A DNA stretch of 64,000 nucleotides. It comes from JANOYY01 sp043720395. Its GTDB lineage: Bacteria; Actinomycetota; Acidimicrobiia; Acidimicrobiales; JANYDT01. A program made the position numbers and the translations under genes. Position 1 is the stretch's first letter; each line of letters starts with the position of its first letter. The stretch spans positions 16,271-80,270 of the forward strand of contig JAYSSR010000072.1 in NCBI GenBank assembly GCA_043720395.1, given 5' to 3'. Positions 18,133 to 27,168 of the stretch are shown here, in pieces. The notes below the pieces were generated by a model. The model was not told the DNA's origin. It worked only from the letters and a program-made list of their open reading frames with translations, and searched no databases.

Positions 18133-18621
18133 ATGGCACGGAGCAAGAAGCCAGCGGAAGACACCGCTGGGTCGGAGACCTTCAACACCACGTTGTTCGG
18201 AAGCGGGAACAACACCGGCATCGTCGTCCCGGACGACGTGGTCGAGCGGCTCGCGGCGGGACGTCGGCCACCTGTGTCCGTCGACCTCAACGGCTACGCC
18301 TATCGCAGCACGATCGCGGTGATGTCGGGCCAACACCTGATCGGCGTCAGCGCGGCGATTCGCAAGGAAACCGGACTGAAGGCGGGCGATGCGATCACGG
18401 TGACGCTGCGCGTCGACGCGTCAGCGCGAGACGTTGTGGTGGCACCCGATTTCGCCGCGGCACTTGACGCGAGCCCCGGCGGTCGTGGGTTCTTCGACGC
18501 ACTCTCGAACAGCCTGCAGCGCTACCACGTCGACCTCATCAAGGGGGCCAAAACGCCGGAGACTCGAGTGCGACGCATCGAAAAGGCAGTCGGTCTCGTC
18601 CTCGAAGGCAAACCCCGCTAG
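18133..18621 (+). CDS. DUF1905 / YdeI-OmpD-associated family protein
   Basis: 162 residues. The N-terminal half (FNTTLFGSGNNTGIVVPDDVVERL...) is a DUF1905-type small barrel. The C-terminal half (FFDALSNSLQRYHVDLIKGAKTPETRVRRIEKAV) matches the YdeI/OmpD-associated helical region that often follows it. TAAAGT is 7 bases before the ATG, suggesting a leaderless transcript. Function is not established for the family; it is divergent from the PNPOx-like gene, sharing a short control region of 57 bases. Confidence 0.75.
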   Translation: MARSKKPAEDTAGSETFNTTLFGSGNNTGIVVPDDVVERLAAGRRPPVSVDLNGYAYRSTIAVMSGQHLIGVSAAIRKETGLKAGDAITVTLRVDASARDVVVAPDFAAALDASPGGRGFFDALSNSLQRYHVDLIKGAKTPETRVRRIEKAVGLVLEGKPR

Positions 18622-18636
18622 ACCTACAGTTCAACA

Positions 18637-19428
18637 ATGCGGTACGGGCTCCACATCGCACCGTTCGCTGAACTCGCCGAACCCACCATGATCGGTGACC
18701 TCGCCGAGGCAGCCGAAACGAACGGCTTCGACGGCGTCTTCATCTGGGACCAGATCGCCCGTCCGCACAAGGCACTCCCTGCCGCCCACGTCGGTGTGGC
18801 GCTCGCCGTCATCGCGCAACGAACCTCCCGCGTCCGATTCGGCGCACTCGTCACGCCACTCACTCGACGCCGCCCGCACGACTTCGCACGTGAAGCGGTT
18901 TCACTCGACCGACTCAGCGGCGGACGCCTCATCGTCGGTGTCGGACTCGGCGTGAACACCGGCGGCGAACTCGAACGATTCGGTGAAGAAACCGACGAGC
19001 GCATACATGGCGACCGACTCGACGAAGCCCTCAACGTCGTCTTGCAGTGCTGGACCGGAACCAACGTGATGCATCACGGAACCCACTTCCGAGTCGACGA
19101 TGTCGCGTTCACCCCCACACCGGTCCAGCAGCCACGCGTTCCGATCTGGGTCGCGTGCCGGTCACAGGCGGTGCGTCCGCTTCGACGCGCCGCTCGCTTC
19201 GACGGCCTCGTCCCGGAGACCGACCCGGCCGGAGTCGAGGCAATGCTCGCAACCATGGCGTCGATGCGCGGAAGTCTCGATTCATTCGACGTTGTCTGCA
19301 AAGGCGACAAAGGCGACGATCCGGCACCGTTCGAGCGCCTCGGTGCGACGTGGTGGCTCACGGCGCTCCCCGAGATCTGCACTGCTGCGGAAGCCATGCG
19401 AGTCGCGGAAGCAGGCCCACCGAAGTAG
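18637..19428 (+). CDS. LLM-class (luciferase-like) flavin/F420-dependent oxidoreductase
   Basis: 263 residues with the luciferase-like TIM barrel: GVFIWDQIARPHKALPA, RVRFGALVTPLTRRRPHDFA, LSGGRLIVGVGLGVN and VPIWVACRSQ. The spacing of these motifs is as in F420-dependent reductases. A -10-like TACAGT is 6 bases before ATG. The substrate cannot be determined. It is followed by a strong inverted repeat at 19485-19548. Confidence 0.85.
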   Translation: MRYGLHIAPFAELAEPTMIGDLAEAAETNGFDGVFIWDQIARPHKALPAAHVGVALAVIAQRTSRVRFGALVTPLTRRRPHDFAREAVSLDRLSGGRLIVGVGLGVNTGGELERFGEETDERIHGDRLDEALNVVLQCWTGTNVMHHGTHFRVDDVAFTPTPVQQPRVPIWVACRSQAVRPLRRAARFDGLVPETDPAGVEAMLATMASMRGSLDSFDVVCKGDKGDDPAPFERLGATWWLTALPEICTAAEAMRVAEAGPPK

Positions 19429-19484
19429 CGCGACAACTCGGTTCCCAGCCAGGAGGAGTAGGTACCTCGGGCCGATCGCATGCG

Positions 19485-19548
19485 GAACCACCCAATCGAA
19501 CCACCCGAAAGGTCGAATCAGCTTTTGGGTGGTTCGATTGGGTGGTTC
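19485..19548. repeat. Long perfect inverted repeat with internal direct repeats
   Basis: Arms 19485-19506 and 19527-19548 are 22-base perfect complements; pairing continues inward through one G-U and four more pairs to a 10-base loop, for a stem of about 27. Each arm itself holds two copies of AACCACCC separated by AATCG. No U-tract follows on either side, so it is not a textbook terminator. It may be a REP-like or MITE-like element or an mRNA-stabilising structure. Confidence 0.85.
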
Positions 19549-19618
19549 TGCGGAGCGCCACGACCGGACCGTCGGAAATCCGCCAGTCGAGACTGGCCAG
19601 ACAAGACAGGATGGCCAC

Positions 19619-20434
19619 ATGACCACCGCCACCGCCACCGAACGACGCGCCACCTTCCGCGAGCTCCACCAGTCCGGCATCTTCGTGCTCCCGAATCCCT
19701 ACGACATTGGCTCGGCACGACTGCTCACCCAACTCGGGTTCAAGGCACTCGCCACGACCAGTTCCGGCTTTGCCGCAACACTCGGCCGCCTCGACATGCA
19801 CGTTTCACGCGACGAGTTGGTCGCCCACGTCGAGGCGATCAGCGCGGCAACCGATCTGCCGCTCAACGTCGACGCTGAGGCGTGCTTCCCGAACGACCCC
19901 GGCGGTGTCGCCGAGACCGTCCGACTGCTTGCGGACGCTGGCGCGGCGGGAGTTTCGATCGAAGACTGGAACCCCGCCGCCGCAGCAATCGAACCGATCG
20001 GTCTTGCCACCGAGCGGGTCGCCGTGGCGGCGGCGATGGCGAAGCAGCGCGGCGTCATCCTCACCGGACGCTGCGAGAACCACATTCGCGGCATCTCCGA
20101 CCTCGACGACACCATCACCCGACTCCTCGCCTATCGGGACGCCGGTGCCGAGTGCCTCTACGCTCCAGGCCTATCCGACCTCGCGACGATCCAACGCGTC
20201 ACCGAAGCCGTCGTCACGGCGGTCAACGTAGTCCTCCTGCCGACGGGCCCAACCGTGCAACAGCTGGGCGAGGTCGGCGTGCGACGAGTATCCACCGGTG
20301 GTCTCCTGTCGAACGTCGCGTTCGGGGCCATGGTCACCGCAGCGAAGCACCTGCTCGATCATGGCCAATTGCCGGAGAACGTGACACTGCTCCCACGCGA
20401 CCTCGCCCGCCAAGCGTTCACTGTCGCGACCTAA
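19619..20434 (+). CDS. Isocitrate lyase/PEP mutase-family lyase
   Basis: 271 residues of a (beta/alpha)8 barrel of the ICL/PEPM superfamily: VLPNPYDIGSARLL, NVDAEACF with the metal-binding Asp region, GVSIEDWN, TGRCENHIRG in place of the ICL signature KKCGH, and LYAPGLSDLATIQ. Such short members act as oxaloacetate decarboxylases, carboxyphosphonoenolpyruvate mutases or 2-methylisocitrate-type lyases; this one lacks the ICL catalytic Cys motif. The ATG at 19619 fits the conserved N-terminus; a longer upstream frame runs through the hairpin and is rejected. It converges on the sulfatase gene with an 11-base gap. Confidence 0.85.
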   Translation: MTTATATERRATFRELHQSGIFVLPNPYDIGSARLLTQLGFKALATTSSGFAATLGRLDMHVSRDELVAHVEAISAATDLPLNVDAEACFPNDPGGVAETVRLLADAGAAGVSIEDWNPAAAAIEPIGLATERVAVAAAMAKQRGVILTGRCENHIRGISDLDDTITRLLAYRDAGAECLYAPGLSDLATIQRVTEAVVTAVNVVLLPTGPTVQQLGEVGVRRVSTGGLLSNVAFGAMVTAAKHLLDHGQLPENVTLLPRDLARQAFTVAT

Positions 20435-20445
20435 GATAAGCACGC

Positions 20446-22713
20446 TTACTGTTGCCCCATCACGAGACGCTCCTGCGCGTCGGCCTCGGCGCGCGCCGAT
20501 GCCTCGCTGCGACCGGCCGCCAACTCGAATGTCACCCGATGGAGCTTGCCCTGGAACACGAACGGCGGCTCGTAGTCGTGGCAGACCGGCGCGATCGAAC
20601 GTCCAATGTCCATACCGGTCGACGACACGATCATCGCCATCCTCGGCACGATGACCTGGCCCGCCATCGCACCACCGATCGTGAGCATCGCGTGCCCCGC
20701 GACACCTTCACGGTCAACGTGCACCTCGATCCGGCACGGCCCGCTCGGGATCTCGCGATCCGACACCACCTGCGTATGCGCGTGGAAGTAGTTGTAATCG
20801 AACACCAGCCGACGGTCCTTCACGAACATCACGTACCCGCCGTTCGCACTCCCCCGCGCGGCAATCGCCCCTCCCGCCGTCGGCGAAGCGTCGAGTTCGA
20901 TGTCAGCCGAAATCGTGAAGGGCCGGTTGCCCGTCGCCGGTGAAGCGTCGGCCGCGAATCGTGACGCCGGCGGATACAAGGTCCAAGACCGGCGAGGTGG
21001 CTCACCACGACGCTGCGCTTGCCGGAACAGCTCTGCGCCTCGGCGGTCATCCAGAGGCAACACACCGTTGCGTCCGGCTTCCGACCACCAGCGCTCAATC
21101 AGGGACCGCAACCGGGCGGGCTGCTCGGCGGCAAGATCGTTCGACTCGGACGCGTCATCGTCGGAGTGGTACAGCTCCCACGTCTCCGTGTCGTAGTCGG
21201 CACCAGGCTCGTGGTAGCAGACCGCTTTCCAACCCTCATGCCAGATCGCCCGATGTCCGAACATCTCAAAATACTGTGTGCGCTTACGAGTTGGTTCGTC
21301 GCCGGATCCGTCGGCGAGCGCATAGGCCATCGACGTCCCATGCACATCGGACTGAGTGACACCGTTGACGACGCTCGGCGCTGAAATCCCCAGGAGCTCG
21401 AGCAGCGTCGGCGCGACATCGGTCACGTGATGGAACTGGGGTCGAATCGCACCGCCTTCGTGGATCTGGGCGGGCCAGTGGACAATGAAGGGGTCCCGTA
21501 CGCCGCCTGCGTGCGTGTTCTGCTTGTACCGCTTGAGCGGAGTGTTCCCGGCCATTGCCCAACCCCACGGGTAGTTCGTGTGGCTGTCGGGTCCTCCGAT
21601 GTCATCGAGGCGCTCCATCGCCGCATCAACGTCCTCATGAAGGCCGTTGAAGAATCGCATCTCGTCGAGTACGCCCGTCGCACCACCCTCCTGCGACGCG
21701 CCGTTGTCGGACATCGCGATGAAGATCGTGTTGTCGAGCTGGCCCGCCGCCTCGAGATCGTCGAGCAGGCGTCCAAGTTCTCGGTCGGCGTGGTCAAGAA
21801 ATGCAGCGAATGCCTCTTGGAGACGCGCCGCAAATGAACGCTCGTTGTCGGTCAGCTCGACCCACGGCTTCACCCCCGGATTGCGCTCGGGCAACGTCGT
21901 TGAAACCGGCACGACACCCATCGCCTTCTGACGCTCGAACCAACGCTCGCGGTGGACGTCCCAGCCTTCGTCGAACCGGCCGCGGTACTTGTCGAGAAAC
22001 GCCTGTGGTGCCTGATGCGGCGCGTGACACGCGCCGAAGGCGACATACAGGAAGAAGGGCCGGTTCGGTGCCGCCGACACGTGATCGTGCACCATTGCGA
22101 TGCCACGATCGATCAGATCCTCGGTGAGGTGGTAGCCACGTTCGGGCGTCGATGGCGGATCGACGTAGTGGTTGTCGTGCACCAGTTCCGGTCGGAACTG
22201 ATCCGCTTCGCCCTGCAGGAACCCGTAGTACCGATTGAACCCGCGCTGTAACGGCCAATTGTTGAACGGTCCCGCGGGTCCCGTCTCGTGCATCGGAGCA
22301 AGATGCCATTTGCCGATGGCATAGGTTCCGAACCCGTGCGAGCCGAGTACCTCGGCCAACGTCGCCGAGGAGCGAGGGATAGCGCCGCGCATGTTCGGAT
22401 ACCCGGTGTCGTAGTTCGAGATCGCCCGCATGCCGACGGCGTGGTGATTGCGTCCCGTCAACAGCGACGCTCGCGTCGGTGAACACAGCGCCGTGGTGTG
22501 GAAGTTGACGAACCGCAGACCCTTGTCCGCGAGCCGGTTCAGGTTGGGCGTCTCGATCGTCGAGCCGTAGCAGTTGAAGTGCGCAAAACCGACGTCGTCG
22601 AAGACCACGATCACCACGTTGGGTGTGCCTGCTGCAGGACGTGTCGGGGCAGGCCACCAAGGCGTCGACTCCGCCACAACCCGTCCAACCGTTCCGTTGA
22701 ACTGCTCGCTCAT
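20446..22713 (-). CDS. Type I sulfatase (arylsulfatase AslA-like)
   Basis: 755 residues. Metal-binding VVFDDVGFAHFNCYGS and the formylglycine signature ALCSPTRASLLTGR (Cys at about residue 77) mark an active type I sulfatase needing an anaerobic or FGE-type maturase. Later conserved pieces are ENPIFIAMSDNGAS-like (NTIFIAMSDNGASQEGG) and WPAQIHEGG. A C-terminal extension of about 180 residues looks like a beta-sandwich, as in large actinobacterial AslA proteins. ATG at 22713 is preferred: AAGGGA lies just upstream, inside the longer frame from 22728. No signal peptide is evident, so it is probably cytoplasmic. Natural sulfate ester unknown. Confidence 0.9.
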   Translation of the reverse strand: MSEQFNGTVGRVVAESTPWWPAPTRPAAGTPNVVIVVFDDVGFAHFNCYGSTIETPNLNRLADKGLRFVNFHTTALCSPTRASLLTGRNHHAVGMRAISNYDTGYPNMRGAIPRSSATLAEVLGSHGFGTYAIGKWHLAPMHETGPAGPFNNWPLQRGFNRYYGFLQGEADQFRPELVHDNHYVDPPSTPERGYHLTEDLIDRGIAMVHDHVSAAPNRPFFLYVAFGACHAPHQAPQAFLDKYRGRFDEGWDVHRERWFERQKAMGVVPVSTTLPERNPGVKPWVELTDNERSFAARLQEAFAAFLDHADRELGRLLDDLEAAGQLDNTIFIAMSDNGASQEGGATGVLDEMRFFNGLHEDVDAAMERLDDIGGPDSHTNYPWGWAMAGNTPLKRYKQNTHAGGVRDPFIVHWPAQIHEGGAIRPQFHHVTDVAPTLLELLGISAPSVVNGVTQSDVHGTSMAYALADGSGDEPTRKRTQYFEMFGHRAIWHEGWKAVCYHEPGADYDTETWELYHSDDDASESNDLAAEQPARLRSLIERWWSEAGRNGVLPLDDRRGAELFRQAQRRGEPPRRSWTLYPPASRFAADASPATGNRPFTISADIELDASPTAGGAIAARGSANGGYVMFVKDRRLVFDYNYFHAHTQVVSDREIPSGPCRIEVHVDREGVAGHAMLTIGGAMAGQVIVPRMAMIVSSTGMDIGRSIAPVCHDYEPPFVFQGKLHRVTFELAAGRSEASARAEADAQERLVMGQQ

Positions 22714-22792
22714 TTCTGATCCCTTCATCAGTCCTCGGGCTGCAAGGCTTCGCGGAGCGACCCTAGTAGCGCGTCGAAGTTCCGCTTGCGTG

Positions 22793-22806
22793 CGCTAGCG
22801 CTAGCG
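22793..22806. promoter_or_regulatory. 14-base palindrome in the sulfatase/GGDEF divergent region
   Basis: CGCTAGCGCTAGCG is a perfect palindrome lying between the divergent sulfatase and GGDEF-EAL genes. It could be an operator for an unlinked regulator; no regulator gene is adjacent. Confidence 0.35.
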
Positions 22807-22898
22807 AGGGAGCGGCATCGTCGGCGAGAACCTGGCGAAGCCAGCAATTTCCAGGACTGCATCTCAATGTTCGAGGAGGGCGAGCCGATGATCCCGCT

Positions 22899-24803
22899 AT
22901 GTCCGAAGAGGTTGCCCCGCCCCGCGCCCGGTGGTCGAACGTCTCCGACATCCGCGGCATCAACGTGACGCGTCTCGCGGGTCTCATCCTCACGACGGGA
23001 CCATTGTTCTACGTTGCCGCCGCTCTCCTTTCACCAGGACAGGCGCACACACGCGGGGATCTCGCAACGATCCTTCTCGCGCTTGCGTCAGGACTCGTCG
23101 GCGCGATCATCTTCCGCCGCGCTTCGGCCCTTCCTCGCTGGGTTCTCGCGGTCACGGGTTTCGGGTGCAGTCTCGTCGCGGGACTTGGGGTGTGGCTCAC
23201 AAACGGCACCGCTGCCCGCGTCGATGTGCACCCCGTGTTCGCCGGCATCATCGTCATGGGCTACCTCTCGAGCTCGTTCCGAATCGCCGCAGTGCAGCAT
23301 GTCGTCGCTGTTGCCTCGTTTGCTGTCGCGACGAGCATGACGTCGGCTTCCCTCGGCGCGACGGCAGGAATCGTCCTGATCCCCGCCTTCTGGTACAGCA
23401 CCATGGGCGTCATCGCTGGTTTGCAACGACATCAGAACAACCTGCTGATCGACGGGCTTCGGTTCGACGCGTGGATGGACAAGCTCACCTCCATCGAGAA
23501 CCGCACTGCGTTCCTCGCCCGCACCGAGGCGGCAGTCGAACGGACCGTCAGCGGTATTCGCCCGACCGTCCTGCTCCTCGACCTCGATGACTTTAAAGAG
23601 ATCAACGATTCCCTCGGCCACGCCGCGGGCGATCGGGTACTCGCCGAGGTCGGAACGCGGCTCTTGGCGTTGGCCGGAGAGGACGCCACCAACGTGAACG
23701 TGGCCCGTCTCGGTGGCGACGAGTTCGCGATGCTCCTCGGCGACTCGACCCCCGATCACGCAACGACCACCGCCCGGTCGATCGTCCGTGCCCTTCGCCA
23801 ACCGTTCATCGTGGATGGCATCGAGCTCAGCATCGACGCGAGCGTCGGCATTGCGACCGCGCCTACGCATGGCTCGACCGTGTCAGATTTACTCCGGAGC
23901 GCGGACCTCGCCATGTACGCCGCGAAGACGTCGAAAACGGGCATGTCGTGGAGCGTCGACCCAACAGACGGTGACACGCCGCGAAGTCGGCTCGTTCTGC
24001 TGGGCGACCTCCGCAGGGCAATCGCCGAAGGCGAACTCCGCGTGTACTTCCAGCCAAAGGTGCGACTCGACAACCGAGCGCTGCATGGCGTCGAGGCGCT
24101 CGTACGGTGGCCCCATCCTGTGTATGGGTTCGTGTCGCCGGCCGAATTCGTCGCAGCAGCCGAGCAGACCGGACTGATCCACGAACTCACCGACTTCGTT
24201 CTCGATACCTCGCTTCGCCAATGCCGTGACTGGCTTTCCGACGGCCTCGAATTGCGAGTCGCCGTGAACGTTTCGACACGCAACCTCCTCGCACCCGGAT
24301 TCGCCGACCGTGTGCGGGCGATGCTCCACGAACACAAGTTGCGTGGGGAGTACCTCGTTCTGGAGATCACCGAGGGGACGCTGATGCAGAACCCCGATGT
24401 CGGTCGAGTCGCCATCGAAAAGCTCAAGGAAATTGGCGTCGAAATCGCCATCGACGATTTCGGCACCGGCTTCAGTTCGCTCTCCTATCTCAACATGCTC
24501 CCCTTCGATGAGTTGAAGGTCGATCGCAGCTTCCTCACCGGCATTCTTGAAGAATCGTCGACAAACCGGGCGATCGTGCGCGCCGCCGTACAGCTCGGAC
24601 GCGATCTCGGAATCCGAGTTGTGATCGAAGGAGTCGAGCAGGAGGAGGAGGCAGCGGCGCTCATCGAGCTGGGTTGCGAGATCGTTCAGGGCTACCTGTT
24701 CGGACGCCCGATGCCGGCTGCTGAAATCAAGACCCTCGTCGGTGGCAAGGTCCGATTCGGCGGGGCGCGCGAGCGCGTGAAACTGTCCGCTCCACGGGTA
24801 TAG
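22899..24803 (+). CDS. Membrane GGDEF-EAL cyclic-di-GMP protein
   Basis: 634 residues: a membrane domain of five or six hydrophobic segments (about 20-190), a GGDEF domain (RLGGDEFAML intact) and an EAL domain. The EAL catalytic set looks complete: HGVEALVRW, LEITEGTLM, AIDDFGTGFSSLSYL, KVDRSF, IEGVEQ and QGYLFGRP. There is no RxxD inhibitory site before GGDEF. Both cyclase and phosphodiesterase activities are therefore possible. The membrane segments lack a recognised sensor domain such as MASE. It is a single-gene unit divergent from the sulfatase. Confidence 0.92.
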   Translation: MSEEVAPPRARWSNVSDIRGINVTRLAGLILTTGPLFYVAAALLSPGQAHTRGDLATILLALASGLVGAIIFRRASALPRWVLAVTGFGCSLVAGLGVWLTNGTAARVDVHPVFAGIIVMGYLSSSFRIAAVQHVVAVASFAVATSMTSASLGATAGIVLIPAFWYSTMGVIAGLQRHQNNLLIDGLRFDAWMDKLTSIENRTAFLARTEAAVERTVSGIRPTVLLLDLDDFKEINDSLGHAAGDRVLAEVGTRLLALAGEDATNVNVARLGGDEFAMLLGDSTPDHATTTARSIVRALRQPFIVDGIELSIDASVGIATAPTHGSTVSDLLRSADLAMYAAKTSKTGMSWSVDPTDGDTPRSRLVLLGDLRRAIAEGELRVYFQPKVRLDNRALHGVEALVRWPHPVYGFVSPAEFVAAAEQTGLIHELTDFVLDTSLRQCRDWLSDGLELRVAVNVSTRNLLAPGFADRVRAMLHEHKLRGEYLVLEITEGTLMQNPDVGRVAIEKLKEIGVEIAIDDFGTGFSSLSYLNMLPFDELKVDRSFLTGILEESSTNRAIVRAAVQLGRDLGIRVVIEGVEQEEEAAALIELGCEIVQGYLFGRPMPAAEIKTLVGGKVRFGGARERVKLSAPRV

Positions 24804-24863
24804 CCACGGGTCTAGCCGAATCGCGAAATGGGTCTTCAGCAGCGTCACCGTTACGCTGCTGCG

Positions 24864-26012
24864 ATGGCTGACCGCGACGTCAAGGCACTAACCGAAAACA
24901 TCGACTGCCCGACCTTCGAACAGGTGGCGTTCACCAAGACGCGCCCGCTCTCCGAAGCCCGAGTTGCAATCGTCACAACGGCCTCGTTGCACCACCGGGA
25001 CCAGGAAGACTTCGTCGGTGGCGACACGTCGTTTCGCATCCTCGACGCTGCCCGCGACGACCTCGTGATTGGGCACTGGAGCCCAAACTTCGACGCTTCC
25101 GGTTTTGCCGTGGATCGCAACGTCGTCTTCCCGATCGACCGGTTGCGTGAACTGGCGTCAAACGGACGAATCGGTTCGGTTGCACCTCGCCACCTTTCGT
25201 TTGCGGGCAACCAATTCGAGCTCTCCGCAATCCGCATGGATTCCGGTCCAGCCGGAGCACAGCTCCTTCGCGATGACGGAGTCGATGTTGTCCTCCTCAC
25301 GCCCGTTTGACCTCTTTGCACGCGCACCGTGAGTGTGCTGGCCCACGTGTTCGAAGCCGCCGGACTTGCCACCATTGCCCTCGGATCGATTCGTAGCCAG
25401 ATCGAGCGAACCGCACCGCCACGTGGACTGTTCTGCGACTTCCCGTTGGGGCGTCCGCTTGGAAAGCCAGACGACGCAGACTTCCAGCACCGGGTCCTCG
25501 CGCACGCATTCGAGCTCATCGAACGTGCGACAGCGCCCGTCGTAGAGACGTTCGCAGAATCGATCGTTGATGACGGGACCTCCGCGACCTCGTGTCCGGT
25601 CCCGCCGCGCCACGACCCGACGTTGCCACCGGCGGTAGACGAGGCCCGCGGATTGCGGCCCGCGTTCGATCGCGCCGTTGCCCGATTCGGCGACGCTGCA
25701 GGTGCGGGTCGAGTGATCTCCCCCGATGAGGTTCCCGCGGCGGTGGCTGCGTTCCTTCGCGTCGCCGAGGGCGCACCTTGGAAGGAAGCGGGCATACCTG
25801 GTGTTCCTGCGCGTGTCTCGCAGGACATCCGCGGGTACTACGAGACCGCCGCGCTTGCCCTTGTCGAGCACACACCCGCTGCGTGGGAAACCACACGCTG
25901 GTTCCTCGACCACACCGAAGCAGGAAAGGCGATCCGAGGTGCGCGCGCAGCGATGGAGGCCGCTGGCGAGAAGACGCAGCTTTGGTTCTACCTGGTGCCC
26001 GCAGGCATCTGA
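24864..26012 (+). CDS. GrdB/PrdB-like reductase selenoprotein B family protein with in-frame TGA (probable selenocysteine)
   Basis: Two open segments in the same frame are joined across a single TGA at 25308-25310. Upstream the protein reads FTKTRPLSEARVAIVTTASL ... VDVVLLTPV; translation continues PLCTRTVSVLAHVFEAAG. Decoding TGA as Sec gives UPLC at residue 149, exactly where the glycine/sarcosine/betaine/D-proline reductase B family carries a U/CxxC redox motif. Downstream family residues (FPLGRPLGKPDD) continue normally to 382 residues. A hairpin 12-28 bases after the TGA could serve as a bacterial SECIS. TACGCT is 6 bases before the ATG (leaderless). Selenocysteine machinery is not in the window. 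A nonsense mutation is the alternative. Confidence 0.78.
25308..25338 (+). promoter_or_regulatory. Recoded TGA and candidate bacterial SECIS hairpin
   Basis: After TGA (25308-25310), GCGCAC (25322-25327) pairs with GTGTGC (25333-25338) with one G-U, leaving the 5-base loop CGTGA. Two more G-C pairs form below a small internal loop. The loop starts 17 bases after the TGA, within the usual window for bacterial SECIS elements, and contains G and U. Confidence 0.5.
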
Positions 26013-26030
26013 CCGAGTCGCGACCGGTAC

Positions 26031-26057
26031 AACAGTTTCAACAGTTTCAACAGTTTC
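26031..26057. repeat. Three perfect tandem copies of a 9-base unit
   Basis: AACAGTTTC occurs three times in a row, followed by AACAACA. It lies between the selenoprotein-like gene and the secreted lipoprotein gene, about 70 bases upstream of the latter, and may be a variable-number repeat affecting its promoter region. Confidence 0.9.
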
Positions 26058-26129
26058 AACAACACCTCGGGGTCGCACGTCTCAGCACGTGCCCAGAAGT
26101 ACCATCACCACCGTCTTGAGGGGTTCACC

Positions 26130-27074
26130 ATGCAGTCACCGCCTTTTCGACGCGCCCGTCGCGCCGTCCAACTCACTTTGCTAAGCGCGCTTACTCTCGC
26201 CGTTGCCCTGTCTGTGACAGACGCGTCGAGTGCAGCGTCGAAGAAGAAGAAGACCACCAAGAAGCCCGTCACCAGGACATCGCCGAGTACCGCGGCCACA
26301 ACGACGGCCGCCCCCGCACCGGCCCCGGCCGCACCGCTGTTCGGTGTCGCCAAATCGCAAGTCGGCGACATCCTCGTGGACACCAGCGGTCGAAGCTTGT
26401 ACATGTTCGATCCAGACGTTCGCAAGCCAGGCGGATCGGTCTGTAACGGACAGTGCGCCGACATCTGGCCTCCGATCATCGTGAAGAGCGAGACGGCCTT
26501 GGTTGCACCATCCGGCTTCGCCGGAAAGCTCACCGCAGTGAAGCGCGACGACGGTTCGCTCCAGGCCGCGGTAAACGGCTGGCCCATCTACGGCTGGGTG
26601 TTCGACAAGACGAAGGGCGACCTGAACGGACAAGCGTTCAACGAAGTGTGGTGGGTCCTCGACCCGGCCGGAACCCCGATCCGTACGACGCCGTCGCTTC
26701 GCATTCGCTCCAACAAGGTCGGTGCCGCCGGAGCGTCGAAGAACATGCTGGTTGATTCCAAGGGCATGACGCTGTACATGTTCGAAAACGACAAGGTGAA
26801 AGATGTGTCGGCCTGCTACGACGCATGCGCCACGGCATGGCCTCCCGCCATCGTGACCTCGGAAGCACAGCTCAGCCTGTTCCAGGGCGGCGGCATCGAC
26901 CGGTCGAAACTCAAGCTGATCCGACGCGCCGACACCACGGGGTTCCAGGTGTCGTACAACGGATGGCCGTTGTACACGTGGGCACGCGACGCGAAGATCG
27001 GCGACACCACGGGCCAAGCCGTCAACAACGTCTGGTGGGTCATCGACGGCTTTGGTACGCCGCAGAAGACTTGA
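26130..27074 (+). CDS. Secreted repeat protein (Lipoprotein_15/COG4315 family)
   Basis: 314 residues. A signal sequence (LTLLSALTLAVALSVTDA) leads to a Lys/Thr-rich stretch (KKKKTTKKPVTRT) and an Ala/Pro linker. Two copies of the secreted-repeat domain follow, each pairing SLYMFDPD or TLYMFEND with a Cys-x3-Cys (VCNGQCADIWPP; ACYDACATAWPP) and a GWP(I/L)Y element plus VWWV. No lipobox Cys is obvious, so it may be secreted or wall-associated. The ribosome site GAGGGG is 6 bases before ATG. Function of the repeat is unknown; redox or electron-transfer roles have been suggested for the family. Confidence 0.85.
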   Translation: MQSPPFRRARRAVQLTLLSALTLAVALSVTDASSAASKKKKTTKKPVTRTSPSTAATTTAAPAPAPAAPLFGVAKSQVGDILVDTSGRSLYMFDPDVRKPGGSVCNGQCADIWPPIIVKSETALVAPSGFAGKLTAVKRDDGSLQAAVNGWPIYGWVFDKTKGDLNGQAFNEVWWVLDPAGTPIRTTPSLRIRSNKVGAAGASKNMLVDSKGMTLYMFENDKVKDVSACYDACATAWPPAIVTSEAQLSLFQGGGIDRSKLKLIRRADTTGFQVSYNGWPLYTWARDAKIGDTTGQAVNNVWWVIDGFGTPQKT

Positions 27075-27081
27075 GGCATCC

Positions 27082-27119
27082 CCTCGTCGATGCGTCGAGG
27101 AGGTCCGCCAGGAGGACCT
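27082..27119. terminator. Two adjacent hairpins between convergent genes
   Basis: CCTCG/CGAGG (27082-27100) and AGGTCC/GGACCT (27101-27119) form consecutive stems in the 94-base gap between the lipoprotein gene and the convergent Rieske gene. No T-run follows. A bidirectional terminator is plausible. Confidence 0.4.
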
Positions 27120-27168
27120 GATCGGCGCATCGTCGCGCTTGACGGCGCGGCGGCGAGCATCGGCTCGG

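Noticed and set aside
24864..25310. Separate 148-residue protein ending at the TGA plus an independent downstream gene
   Set aside because: The two parts align to one family protein in one frame with no missing residues, and the second part has no ribosome site.
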